In this document: positions 53,805 through 62,206 of the stretch, piece by piece
Layout of the letters: each line of letters opens with the position of its first letter
Numbering within the stretch: the first letter of the stretch is position 1
From: Bradyrhizobium japonicum USDA 6
Lineage (GTDB): Bacteria; Pseudomonadota; Alphaproteobacteria; Rhizobiales; Xanthobacteraceae
Assembly (NCBI RefSeq): GCF_000284375.1
Contig: NC_017249.1
Location: forward strand, 4,318,001 to 4,382,000
DNA length: 64,000 nt
Direction: 5' to 3'
Made by a program: the position numbers and the translations under genes
Notes under the pieces: model-generated
Told to the model about the DNA's origin: nothing
Databases searched by the model: none
What the model saw: only the letters and a program-made list of their open reading frames with translations

Positions 53805-55079
53805 ATGCCGATGGTTCGATTGGGCGCGTCATCACTAGGGATCAAGCCGGAGTTTCCACCGACCAATCGAGGCGCCAACCGGTACGTCATTTACTGGGAC
53901 ACAGAGCTTAAGGGCTTTGGCCTGAAGATCACCGAGAATGGGCACAGGGCGTGGATTGTTGAGTATCGGCCCGGCGCGGGAGGTAGGGGCGTTTCTAAGA
54001 AAAGAATAGTACTGGGCTCGGCCTCCACATTAACCGCCGAGAAGGCGCGCAGGGCCGCTAAGGATGCGCTGGCAAACGCCAGAGTCGGCGATGACCCTGC
54101 GACAGCGCGAGCCGACGGGCGTGCAGCGATAAGCGTATCAGACTTGGCCGATGCATTCATTACTGACCACGTGGAACCAAAGCGGAAGGATCGAACGGCG
54201 TCGACATATCGCCGGTTGATCGATGATTTTATCAAACCGAAGCTGGGAACCGCGCGTGCTGTTGACCTTACCCGCGCTGAGGTCGCCAAGCTCCACCTAT
54301 CACTGCGCAAGACAGCGGTCACGGCTAATCGTGCCATTGCCGTGCTGAGCGCTATTTATTCGTTTGGCGACGCGCGCGGACTTGTGCCGGAAGGGACGAA
54401 CCCGACCAGGAAAATTGAAAAGTACAAAGAACAGAGCCGCGAACGCTTCCTGTCGGTTGAAGAATTCCAGCGGCTCGGGGCCGCACTGCGGGACGCCGAG
54501 ACCCGCGGCATTCGATGGGAGCCGGACCCTGTCAAGAAAGCTAAGCATGCTCCTAAACCTGAAAACCGCGCCGTCGTGGTCGACCAGCACGCCGTTGCTG
54601 CCATTCGTCTATTGTTACTGACCGGTGCGCGCCTGCGGGAAATCTTGCACCTCCGGTGGCTGGATTGGGACAAGCAGCGCGGTTTACTCAATCTGCCCGA
54701 CTCCAAGACTGGCAAAAAGTCCCTCGTTTTAAATGATGCTGCCACGGCTGTGTTGAAGAACCTGCCGAAGCTGGGGCGCTATGTCATTGCGGGCGAAAGC
54801 GCCGGCCAAAAGGACGAGCGGCCGCGCGCAGATCTGAATAGGCCTTGGCGCGCAATTCGCCGTCGCGCTGGACTTGAGGATGTCCGCCTGCACGACCTGC
54901 GGCACTCCTACGCTGCAGTCGGTGCGGGTCAGGGATTGGGTTTGGTGCAGATCGGCGGCCTGCTGGGGCATTCCCAGCCGAAGACCACAGCCCGATATGC
55001 CCACCTTGCCAACGCGCCGCTGCGCGCGGCAACCAATATAATCGGCGACACGATCGCCAGTGCGCTTGGGGGTAAGTAA
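53805..55079 (+). CDS. int: tyrosine-recombinase integrase
   Basis: 424 aa. An N-terminal arm-binding domain (YVIYWDTELKGFGLKITENG) is followed by a core-binding domain (about 105-190) and the catalytic domain. The R-H-R-H-Y set is visible: Arg276 in TGARLREI, His363 and Arg366 in HDLRHSYAA, His in LLGHSQPKTT, Tyr398 in ARYAHL. It integrates the element into the adjacent tRNA site. The stop overlaps the next gene's ATG. Confidence 0.95.
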   Translation: MPMVRLGASSLGIKPEFPPTNRGANRYVIYWDTELKGFGLKITENGHRAWIVEYRPGAGGRGVSKKRIVLGSASTLTAEKARRAAKDALANARVGDDPATARADGRAAISVSDLADAFITDHVEPKRKDRTASTYRRLIDDFIKPKLGTARAVDLTRAEVAKLHLSLRKTAVTANRAIAVLSAIYSFGDARGLVPEGTNPTRKIEKYKEQSRERFLSVEEFQRLGAALRDAETRGIRWEPDPVKKAKHAPKPENRAVVVDQHAVAAIRLLLLTGARLREILHLRWLDWDKQRGLLNLPDSKTGKKSLVLNDAATAVLKNLPKLGRYVIAGESAGQKDERPRADLNRPWRAIRRRAGLEDVRLHDLRHSYAAVGAGQGLGLVQIGGLLGHSQPKTTARYAHLANAPLRAATNIIGDTIASALGGK

Positions 55080-55453
55080 TGGCGGCCCTTCCGAAGTCGT
55101 TTGATCTGGAAGCGATGAGACTCCGTGTGCGCCTTCATCAGGGAGAACGGGATTCGGTGAAGCAGCGCTGCGCAGAAATCCTAGCTGGGAGCAAAACCCG
55201 CCCCGAGATTCAGAAGCTCGCCGACGAACTTGCCAAGGCTTGCCGCGGCAGACCGAGAACTGGCGCGAAATACTTGTGGTTTGAAATCGGCGAACGGGAC
55301 GGGATTCTTCGCGACGAGGGCCATAAGTATGAGGTTCGGCTCAGGCTACTGGGTGAGGAGTTCGACCTGCGCGACGAATCGAAGATCAAGACCGCCTTGG
55401 CTCTCTATAAGAAGGCCATGGACGAATACGACGCGATCGCGCGCAAGGGCTAG
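55079..55453 (+). CDS. small protein coupled to the integrase
   Basis: 124 aa, starting in the last base of the integrase stop (TAATG). It is charged and helical, with RVRLHQGERDSVKQRCAEIL and YLWFEIGERDGILRDEG. Not a recognisable recombination directionality factor. Unknown function within the element. Confidence 0.65.
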   Translation: MAALPKSFDLEAMRLRVRLHQGERDSVKQRCAEILAGSKTRPEIQKLADELAKACRGRPRTGAKYLWFEIGERDGILRDEGHKYEVRLRLLGEEFDLRDESKIKTALALYKKAMDEYDAIARKG

Positions 55454-55564
55454 TTTCTTATTTTAAGCAACCATCTTTCCTATTATAGGCAACTAAGATC
55501 ATAGGCCGATACGGCGCATATTCCTTCCAACGTCGCGACTCTCGCGGCAAATGTGGAGGAAATG

Positions 55565-55783
55565 ATGCACAATCTTCGGGTCGCGGAGGCGGCCGAACTA
55601 CTTAGACTTTCGAAGTCGACACTCGATAAGCTCCGCTGTCATGGCGGGGGGCCGACCTATTTCAAACTAGGGCGAGCGATTGTCTATGCGCGGGCCGACC
55701 TGGACAAATGGATGCTGTCTCGGCGACGGAATTCTACCGCTGTTGCAGCCCAAAACAACGCGTCCAAGACGGTGGCTGCGTGA
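55565..55783 (+). CDS. AlpA-like HTH excisionase/regulator
   Basis: 72 aa from ATG 55565 (GGAGG close by). The HTH_17/MerR-like fold: LRVAEAAELLRLSKSTLDKL then GGGPTYFKLGRAIVYARADL, with the typical DKWM ending. Such proteins act as excisionase or as activator of the integrase. The stop overlaps the Toprim gene (TGATG). Confidence 0.85.
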   Translation: MHNLRVAEAAELLRLSKSTLDKLRCHGGGPTYFKLGRAIVYARADLDKWMLSRRRNSTAVAAQNNASKTVAA

Positions 55784-56723
55784 TGGACACTTGGGAGAAC
55801 ATCGCCATCACCGCCGCAGCCATGCCAGAGCTAATTCAAACAGGTTTGAAAAAAGGTCGGGGCATGGCGCGGGCCTCGCTCGACATGATTGCTGCCATGC
55901 GCGACATCGCCGAGGAGGTTCGGCCCGTCACCGGTCGCGGCATCGGCTACAAGTTGTTCACCCGTGGCCTTATCACGTCAATGTCGACCAACAACATGCA
56001 GAAGGTATATCGCCTTCTGCGTGTCGCTCGGGAACAAGGCACGATTCCTTGGGACTGGATTGTCGACGAAACCCGCGAGCTTGAGCGGGTTTCAGCATGG
56101 AGCAACCCGGCCGAGTATGCCCGTACAGTCGCATGCTCCTACAGGCGTGACTTCTGGGACCAGCAGCCCTGCAGGGTCGAAGTGTGGTCCGAGAAAGGTA
56201 CCGTTCGCGGTGTCTTGAAGCCTGTCTTGGACCAGTATGCTGTGGGATTCCGAGTCCAACATGGTTTCAGTAGCGCGACTGCCGTGCATAACGTTGCCGA
56301 CGACACTGATGGAAGGCCGCTTGTTGTTCTCTACGTCGGCGACTTCGACCCTTCGGGCATGTACATGTCGGAGCACGACCTGCCGCAGCGGTTGCGAGAG
56401 TATGGCGGCAACCATGTGAGGTTCAGGCGCATTGCCCTGACCGAGGAACATTTGCGCGGATTGCCTTCATTCCCTGCCGCCGACAAGCACAAGGACCCGC
56501 GTCACCGTTGGTTCACTCAGCACCATGGCTCTGAGTGTTGGGAGCTGGATGCCATGGACCCCCGCGTGACTGCGTCGAGAGCGCCATCGTTGAGTTGATT
56601 GAACCCGTAGCTTGGGAGCGCTGCGAAGTCATCAACGCCGCAGAACTAGAATCCTCTGCGCGACATCCTCGTCATGTGGAAGAGTCCGAACTGAGGGCGG
56701 CTGGCTTTTTCAAACCTGTTTGA
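55783..56723 (+). pseudogene. Topo VI A/Spo11-like Toprim protein, frameshifted
   Basis: Frame 1 (55783-56598) gives 271 aa, then a wrong-frame tail. The same family continues in another frame to 56723 (RDCVESAIVELIEPVAWERC). The shift falls at a run of five C (56559-56563); one more C would restore a ~313 aa protein. The Toprim acids are visible: Glu137 in VEVWSEKGTVRG and Asp187/Asp189 in VGDFDPSG. The N-terminal part (about 1-110) is a DNA-binding-like helical region. It is an element nuclease/topoisomerase-like protein; a real loss, a sequencing error or slippage cannot be separated here. Confidence 0.65.
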
Positions 56724-56876
56724 GAATAAGCGTCGCCTGAGGGGCGCCGCTTAGCTCGATCGGCCTCTAGCCGAGAGCATCGTTCCGAAGGAGCAATCCC
56801 ACACATATTTTGTTCGTCGCGCTTTTAGTGTCCCGTCCCAAAACTCGCACTAGTACTCACAGACATGGAGGTGAGG
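56724..56876. other. short non-coding gap with a hairpin
   Basis: TAAGCG/CGCTTA arms (near 56727) form a hairpin without a T-run after the Toprim gene. Nothing else recognisable. Confidence 0.3.
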
Positions 56877-57047
56877 ATGACGCCGCAACTAAACTTCCAC
56901 CGCGACACCAAGCCGATCAAGATCCCTGGTTCTTACAACCTTTACTACGACCCCGTCCAGACCGACCGCGAACTGACGAAAATGTTTCAGATGGGAGATG
57001 ACTATTTTGATGAGGATAGTCGCTACACACGCGCGACTAGGCGCTGA
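56877..57047 (+). CDS. small hypothetical protein
   Basis: 56 aa from ATG 56877 with GGAGG 6 bases before. NFHRDTKPIKIPGSYNLYYD, then FQMGDDYFDEDSRY. Unknown. The next gene begins inside it in another frame. Confidence 0.55.
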   Translation: MTPQLNFHRDTKPIKIPGSYNLYYDPVQTDRELTKMFQMGDDYFDEDSRYTRATRR

Positions 57048-57225
57048 TCTTGCCCGAGCCGACGTTGAGGTTCTGCCCGGCCTCGCACTCTTCGGTGTTC
57101 GCATCCTTCGCGCAAACGATGGCGACTATCGGGCCTTCGCCCAGGGTGCATCGTTCAACCGCGACATGGTGAAGTCAATTGCAACTCTGATCATGGGCGA
57201 ATGCCAACGTGTCAACGCAAGCTAA
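57010..57225 (+). CDS. small hypothetical protein, overlaps preceding gene
   Basis: 71 aa (ATG 57010, or ATG 56998). ARADVEVLPGLALFGVRILR is well ordered, with a charged tail. Overlapping genes are common in such elements. Unknown function. Confidence 0.5.
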   Translation: MRIVATHARLGADLARADVEVLPGLALFGVRILRANDGDYRAFAQGASFNRDMVKSIATLIMGECQRVNAS

Positions 57226-57250
57226 CTCAGTCTATAGGGGCGACTGCACG

Positions 57251-58669
57251 ATGCACAGCACTGCCATATCTAACGACAATGTTATTAACGCCGGGTTCGG
57301 TGCAAACGACAATCGGCGTGAGCCAGATGCAGGTGTACAGCCGACCGAGGACGCGGTCGCTAAGGTGTTCGCCAACAGTTACCGGAACCAACTACGCTAT
57401 TGCCACACGGCTGGCGCATGGTTTGAATGGACCGGATCGCATTGGTGCAAGGACGAAACGGGGATCGCCTCCCATTACGCGCGGGTGATGGCGCGCGAGA
57501 TGTCTAAGACCTGCACGAGTGCGAAGGTGCTTGCAAGTATCAGGAAGAGGTCGTTCGCAAGTGGCGTAGAGAACTTTGCGAAGAACGAACCTATGCTAGC
57601 CAGATCCTACCGTGCTTGGGACATCGACCCGTTCCTTCTGGGAACGCCGGACGGTACAGTTGACCTGCGCACTGGCAAGCTGCGCGCAGCGGATCCTGCC
57701 GACTGCATCACCAAGGTGACTTCCATTGCTCCGTCCGATAGGGCCGACTGTCCGCGGTGGCTCGCGTTCCTTGACCAGGCGACGGGCGGCGACCGGGAGA
57801 TGATCCGCTTTCTGCAACAATGGTGCGGCTATTCGCTGACCGGCGACACGCGCGAGCACGCGCTTGTTTTTGCTTACGGTCCCGGCGGAAACGGCAAGTC
57901 GGTTTTCCTCAACACCGTGTCGCACATCATGCTGGATTACGCGACTACGTCATCAATGGATACGTTCGTTGAGTCCCGCGGCGATCGTCATCCGACCGAT
58001 CTTGCCATGCTTCGCGGCGCGCGCCTGGTGACCGCCAGCGAAACTGAGGCTGGTAAGAACTGGGCGGAAAGCCGCATCAAGTCGTTGACCGGCGGCGATC
58101 CGATCACGGCGCGGTTCATGCGCCAAAACTTTTTCACCTTCATGCCACTGTTCAAGCTGTGTATCGTCGGCAATCACCAGCCGCGGCTCCAGAATGTCGA
58201 CGACGCAGCCCGTCGACGGTTCAACATCATTCCGTTCATTCAGAAGCCCGAAAAACCTGATCGCCAGCTCGAGTCCAAGCTTCGCGATGAGGCGTCCGGA
58301 ATTTTGCGATGGATGATTGATGGTTGTCTTGATTGGCAGCAAAACGGACTGGTGCGGCCGACGTCAATCGTGGAAGCGACCGAAGCGTATTTCGCAGAGC
58401 AAGATGTCTTTGGGCAGTGGCTGCGCGATATGTGTCGCGTCGACGATGGCAGTCGGAGTCTGTCGGAGTTTCAGGCAGATTTGTTCGAGTCGTGGACGAA
58501 ATACGCCGAGGCAGCAGGCGAGAAGCCCGGCAGCCGCATTGCCCTGGGAAAGGCGCTGGAAAATCGTGGCTTCGCTAAAAAATCAACGAAGCGTGGAGTA
58601 ATGCATTTCGGCGTTCAGCTTACGAAAGCCGAGCGCGAAAATCACCACGACAGCCAGGGTAATGAGTGA
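57251..58669 (+). CDS. P4-type primase-helicase (D5_N / SF3 helicase)
   Basis: 472 aa from ATG 57251. The SF3 helicase region has Walker A GPGGNGKSVFLNTV (about 210-223), later KLCIVGNHQPRLQ and RRFNIIPF, which are the P4/D5 family's marks, as is the preceding RFLQQWCGYSLTGDT. The N-terminal ~150 residues are D5_N-like. It unwinds DNA for replication of the element and probably works with the Prim-Pol encoded downstream. Confidence 0.92.
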   Translation: MHSTAISNDNVINAGFGANDNRREPDAGVQPTEDAVAKVFANSYRNQLRYCHTAGAWFEWTGSHWCKDETGIASHYARVMAREMSKTCTSAKVLASIRKRSFASGVENFAKNEPMLARSYRAWDIDPFLLGTPDGTVDLRTGKLRAADPADCITKVTSIAPSDRADCPRWLAFLDQATGGDREMIRFLQQWCGYSLTGDTREHALVFAYGPGGNGKSVFLNTVSHIMLDYATTSSMDTFVESRGDRHPTDLAMLRGARLVTASETEAGKNWAESRIKSLTGGDPITARFMRQNFFTFMPLFKLCIVGNHQPRLQNVDDAARRRFNIIPFIQKPEKPDRQLESKLRDEASGILRWMIDGCLDWQQNGLVRPTSIVEATEAYFAEQDVFGQWLRDMCRVDDGSRSLSEFQADLFESWTKYAEAAGEKPGSRIALGKALENRGFAKKSTKRGVMHFGVQLTKAERENHHDSQGNE

Positions 58670-58671
58670 TG

Positions 58672-58761
58672 AAAAGTGATCACTTTTTCCATAATCGGCC
58701 CTACGCGAGCGCGTAGCAACGTAAAATGGTAAAAGTCGTCACCAGTCGTCACCTCATCACC
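58672..58761. other. candidate replication origin or operator cluster
   Basis: Between the helicase stop and Prim-Pol gene: AAAAGTGATCACTTTT (58672-58687, perfect 16-bp palindrome), CTACGCG-AG-CGCGTAG (58701-58716, perfect arms) and two tandem AGTCGTCACC copies (58734-58753) followed by a related TCATCACC. The block is repeat-dense for 90 bases, as expected of a P4-like ori or iterons. It could also be a terminator/promoter region. Confidence 0.45.
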
Positions 58762-58784
58762 ACGTTTTTTTCGATTGGACAACT

Positions 58785-59621
58785 ATGCTCAATCTAGCCC
58801 TATCCCTAGCCGCGGCACGCCTCCCGGTATTCCCCTGTCGGCCTGAGAACAAGCGGCCCTATACGTCGAACGGCTTTAAGTCCGCGACCGTCTTCCCACA
58901 CATCATCAATCGCTGGTTTACCGATTGGCCCGATGCCCTTGTCGGCATGCCAACCGGCGAGCGCACGGGTTTGTGGGTGCTGGACATGGACGCGCACAAG
59001 GGCGCCACCGAATCCGACCTGCCGCACGACGTGCCGCCGACCACGACCGTGCGCACGCGCTCCGGCGGCAGGCACTTCTATTTCCGTCATGTCGGGCTGG
59101 GTAATTCACCGGGCAGGTTGCCGCACGGCTGGGATGTACGTGGAACTGGTGGCTATTGTTTGGTTGCTGGCAATCCGGGCTATACGCTGGATGTCGACAT
59201 GCCGCCTGCCGACGCGCCTGAATGGCTGGTGACGCTTATCCGACCCCGCCCATATGTGCCGCGCCCGAGCCAGCCTTATCAGCCGCAAAGCCATGACCGC
59301 TACGTTGACGCCGCTGTGCGCGCAGAGCTTGCCGCGCTAGCCGGCGCCGCACCCGGTACGCGCGGCACGCTGCTGAATCGCACGGCCTTCACGCTAGGCA
59401 CATTCGTCGGCGCCGGTGCTCTAGACCGTGGCGAGGCTGAACATGGACTATTTGATGCCGCGCACGGCTGCGGGTTGATTGCGCTGGACGGCGAGCGTGC
59501 GGTGCGGGCAACCATCCGGCGTGGTCTGGATGCAGGCACCAGACAGCCGCGCGCACTGCCGGAGCGGGACAACACGCCGATAGTAGATGTGAGCAAGTTG
59601 CTGCGGAAGCGGAGGGCATGA
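58785..59621 (+). CDS. primase-polymerase (bifunctional Prim-Pol/AEP)
   Basis: 278 aa. The three AEP signature segments are visible: catalytic acids in LWVLDMDAHKG, the GGRHFYF motif (SGGRHFYFRH), and WDVRGTGGYCLVAG. The C-terminal ~90 residues (LGTFVGAGALDRGEAEH) are a helical partner domain. It makes primers and probably extends them for the element. The open frame ends with a lysine/arginine-rich tail. Confidence 0.92.
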   Translation: MLNLALSLAAARLPVFPCRPENKRPYTSNGFKSATVFPHIINRWFTDWPDALVGMPTGERTGLWVLDMDAHKGATESDLPHDVPPTTTVRTRSGGRHFYFRHVGLGNSPGRLPHGWDVRGTGGYCLVAGNPGYTLDVDMPPADAPEWLVTLIRPRPYVPRPSQPYQPQSHDRYVDAAVRAELAALAGAAPGTRGTLLNRTAFTLGTFVGAGALDRGEAEHGLFDAAHGCGLIALDGERAVRATIRRGLDAGTRQPRALPERDNTPIVDVSKLLRKRRA

Positions 59622-60360
59622 CAAGGCGGGGGTAGGGGCCATCTCGATCTCTCCCACCGTGGGCCTCAACTTCCGGCCGCACAATTAGACGCGTTATCCC
59701 GCAGATTTCGAGATAATTTTTTGGCCGGTGACACAAATAGAAAACCTGCGGCGTCGCGTCCCCAAGTGCCCATACCGGTATGGTGACGAACCGCCCGAGG
59801 GTTTGAAGCCACCCCACCCAACACTCGATCGGCGCGCAGACGTCGACGAAACGAAGAGCCGCACAAACGGCCAGATCAGCAAGTCACGTTACGTTGAGGT
59901 TTTTATGAAACATACTCCAATCCAACCCGTCTTGCCCGCGCAGGCAGGAGCTCAGATTTGCGCCTGCTGCAAGACTACGCCGCGCCTCCAACACCGGAAT
60001 ATCACAACGACAACCCGCCTTGCGGCTTTGGCGCGGACTGCTTCTGGAGGTGCGCCCATCGCCTGCTGAACTGCTAGGGCTAGCTTAGGACGCAATCGCC
60101 GCGGGCCCACACGGTCCCGTTAGCCCGACTGATATTGACCGGGCAACCCGGCAACGTATCCGTTTCAAGGATGGCCGTATTGATCAATGGCTCGGCGGCG
60201 ACGGGCGTTGGCATTCTGCGGAGCGCACTAGCGGCACGAGCGTGGCAAACGTCGCCATTCGGAAGCCGAACAGCAGGAGGACGCGGCCCGCCATCTGGCG
60301 CTGCCCGCCACAGGCCAATACTTCCGAGTACCATCTACAAAGCTACTGGAAGGCCATGCT
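59622..60360. other. gene-poor stretch of the element
   Basis: About 740 bases with several short, overlapping frames that look non-coding. A 54-codon frame from ATG 59905 and a frame without a start (about 60085-60388, RIRFKDGRIDQWLGGD) are possible gene remnants. No full gene supported. Confidence 0.35.
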
Positions 60361-60762
60361 TTGCGCTCTTGCACCGGCTTGGCGTTAGCGGGGTCTACAG
60401 CTTCGACGAGTCCTGGGTTAACGCCGGCCTATACCCGGCGTGTCGGGTGCCGCGCTACATGGTTGGCATTGCGCGTGGCGCGCCGTTTATGGCCGGTAGG
60501 ACTCGTCGGAATGCCTGCGCTTCGGAGAGCAGCTTCGCCGGCCCTGAATACGCCATTCTCGCCGGCCTCGATGCCCCGTGTTGCTGCTGCGCTTGGCGAT
60601 CACTGCGATGTGTTGGAGCGCTCGCTGGACGGCGACACCGCACGTGAGATCGCCGTGGCGAATGGTTGGGGCAATGGCAAGGCGGGCGAGCGACGGGCGG
60701 TCACGGCACAGGACAACGCGCTAGCGGCGTTGGCCGCAATGGAGAAAAAGCTCGCGGCCTAG
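60361..60762 (+). CDS. doubtful open frame with coding-like C-terminus
   Basis: 133 aa. Only the last ~55 residues (DTAREIAVANGWGNGKAGER and on to AALAAMEKKLAA) have a normal composition. The first half looks like shadow sequence. It may be the end of a gene whose front part is in another frame. Confidence 0.3.
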   Translation: MRSCTGLALAGSTASTSPGLTPAYTRRVGCRATWLALRVARRLWPVGLVGMPALRRAASPALNTPFSPASMPRVAAALGDHCDVLERSLDGDTAREIAVANGWGNGKAGERRAVTAQDNALAALAAMEKKLAA

Positions 60763-60846
60763 CAATGAAACCATGGTCTAGCCTCATTTGAGACTGGAAT
60801 CGCCAACCAATATCTCCCGCGCGCTAGAGCGGGGAGGCGGCGAGAC

Positions 60847-61077
60847 GTGGCGGACGGGCGAAAAATCAGTGCCTGTATAGGCCAGATCGTGATTGATGGC
60901 TCTCCTTTGCGCTGCAAGGTACGCCATCTCACAGCTTCGTCCGCAATCGTTCAGACGCTTGACGCGCCTTTAATGCCAGCGACCTTCGGTTTGCGTATTC
61001 CAAGCGTTGGACTCGACTTGAGTTGTTCGGTTGTGTGGCGCGATAAGCGCCGTCTCGCTGTGAAGTTTCTGAACTAG
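60847..61077 (+). CDS. small PilZ-like protein
   Basis: 76 aa from GTG 60847 (GAGG about 9 bases before). The compact beta pattern fits PilZ: DGSPLRCKVRHLTASSAIVQ, then SCSVVWRDKRRLAVKFLN. The usual RxxxR c-di-GMP motif is not obvious at the N-terminus, so binding is uncertain. Cargo or regulator of the element. Confidence 0.55.
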   Translation: MADGRKISACIGQIVIDGSPLRCKVRHLTASSAIVQTLDAPLMPATFGLRIPSVGLDLSCSVVWRDKRRLAVKFLN

Positions 61078-62206
61078 CAGCCACTGTTTCTCGTAAACGG
61101 CGTCCCTCAGCTCAATCCCGGAACGTAGGATGGCGGCCACCATGGCCAGCTTGAATGACGCACTTCCTGCAATCGACCGGCACGTTGAATTTCCACGCTC
61201 AAGAAGCGTGGGCGTCGCACGCCGATTGCACGACGCCGGCAACTGCCGACCCGGCATTTTGCAGGCCAGTTATGAGCCCATAGCAACGTTTTGAGGGTGA
61301 GCGCGGGGTAGACGCGTGGACGGGGGTGAGTCAGATCCTTCCGACCTTCGCCGTCAACGACCGGCCGTCCCCGAAAATTCGCGCATCTGCATTTCAGAAT
61401 ATGGGGTATCTTAGGTTGCATTGTATACTAAGTCGCGCCGACGAGAAGAATCGGAGCTGCGCGTAAGTGTGCCGAGATCAGCGCTCCGTATTCGAATAAT
61501 AGTTCCTTCATGAGGCCGCTAGCAATCGATCCGATCGGCTCGGAGCGGTCTCCGATCGATCTCCGCGGAGGACATCGGCGCGTTGCTTGGCGGTGTCGCG
61601 AGGAGACGATAGCGGCCGCTGGCGGCCCGATCCGCAGCCGCCTGAATCCGCTTATTTTCGTAGAGACGGAGGACGCTCTCGTCGCCCATCAGGGCCGAGG
61701 GGAATGGGCCGCTGCGGATCGCGCGAACGTTCGCCCTCGGACCAGAACGTCGGGTTGCGGGTATCGAGCGGACTCGGGGGCTGGCTGCATGAGACACGTG
61801 GCCGCGGACGAGACTGCTGGCGACAGCGACGCAGATCCGCAAATTCCCCGAGGGACAAGGCGTAAGGCCGCCTCAGTTGGCGACCTCTATCATCATTGCC
61901 ACCACGTCAGTGAATAGGTTTGCTCGGTGTGTTTGCGTCGCTGTTGTCGCTGGTCGAGAAGGTGATGCCTGAGCCCCGCCAATGTCGCGCACCAATATGC
62001 TCAAATTCGCAGCCAGCTATCCGGCGTTCGTCAAACTCGCACCAATCCGCCTTTGGTTGCGAGCTAATGAGCCACGCCTTACACGCCGTGTGACCGTGGA
62101 CAAAGGCCAGAAGTCAGCTGCATGACCGAAGGCCAGATGGAACTCAACCGTCTTAGTATTGTTTTACCTCAACCCTCCAGCAGTCGGCGGGCTGGATAGG
62201 ACCCGA
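61078..62206. other. no confident gene
   Basis: 1.1 kb with open frames on both strands (61510-61917 plus; 61519-61842 minus) that overlap each other and have no RBS or family features. An A+T-rich patch is near 61390-61430. I see no repeats or tRNA in it. Confidence 0.4.

Noticed and set aside
59666..59882. Minus-strand small open frames after the Prim-Pol gene
   Set aside because: Two frames overlap each other with no RBS and basic, Ser/Arg-rich shadow composition.
61510..61917. 135-codon plus-strand open frame
   Set aside because: Mirrors a minus-strand frame of similar length; no start signal or recognisable family.
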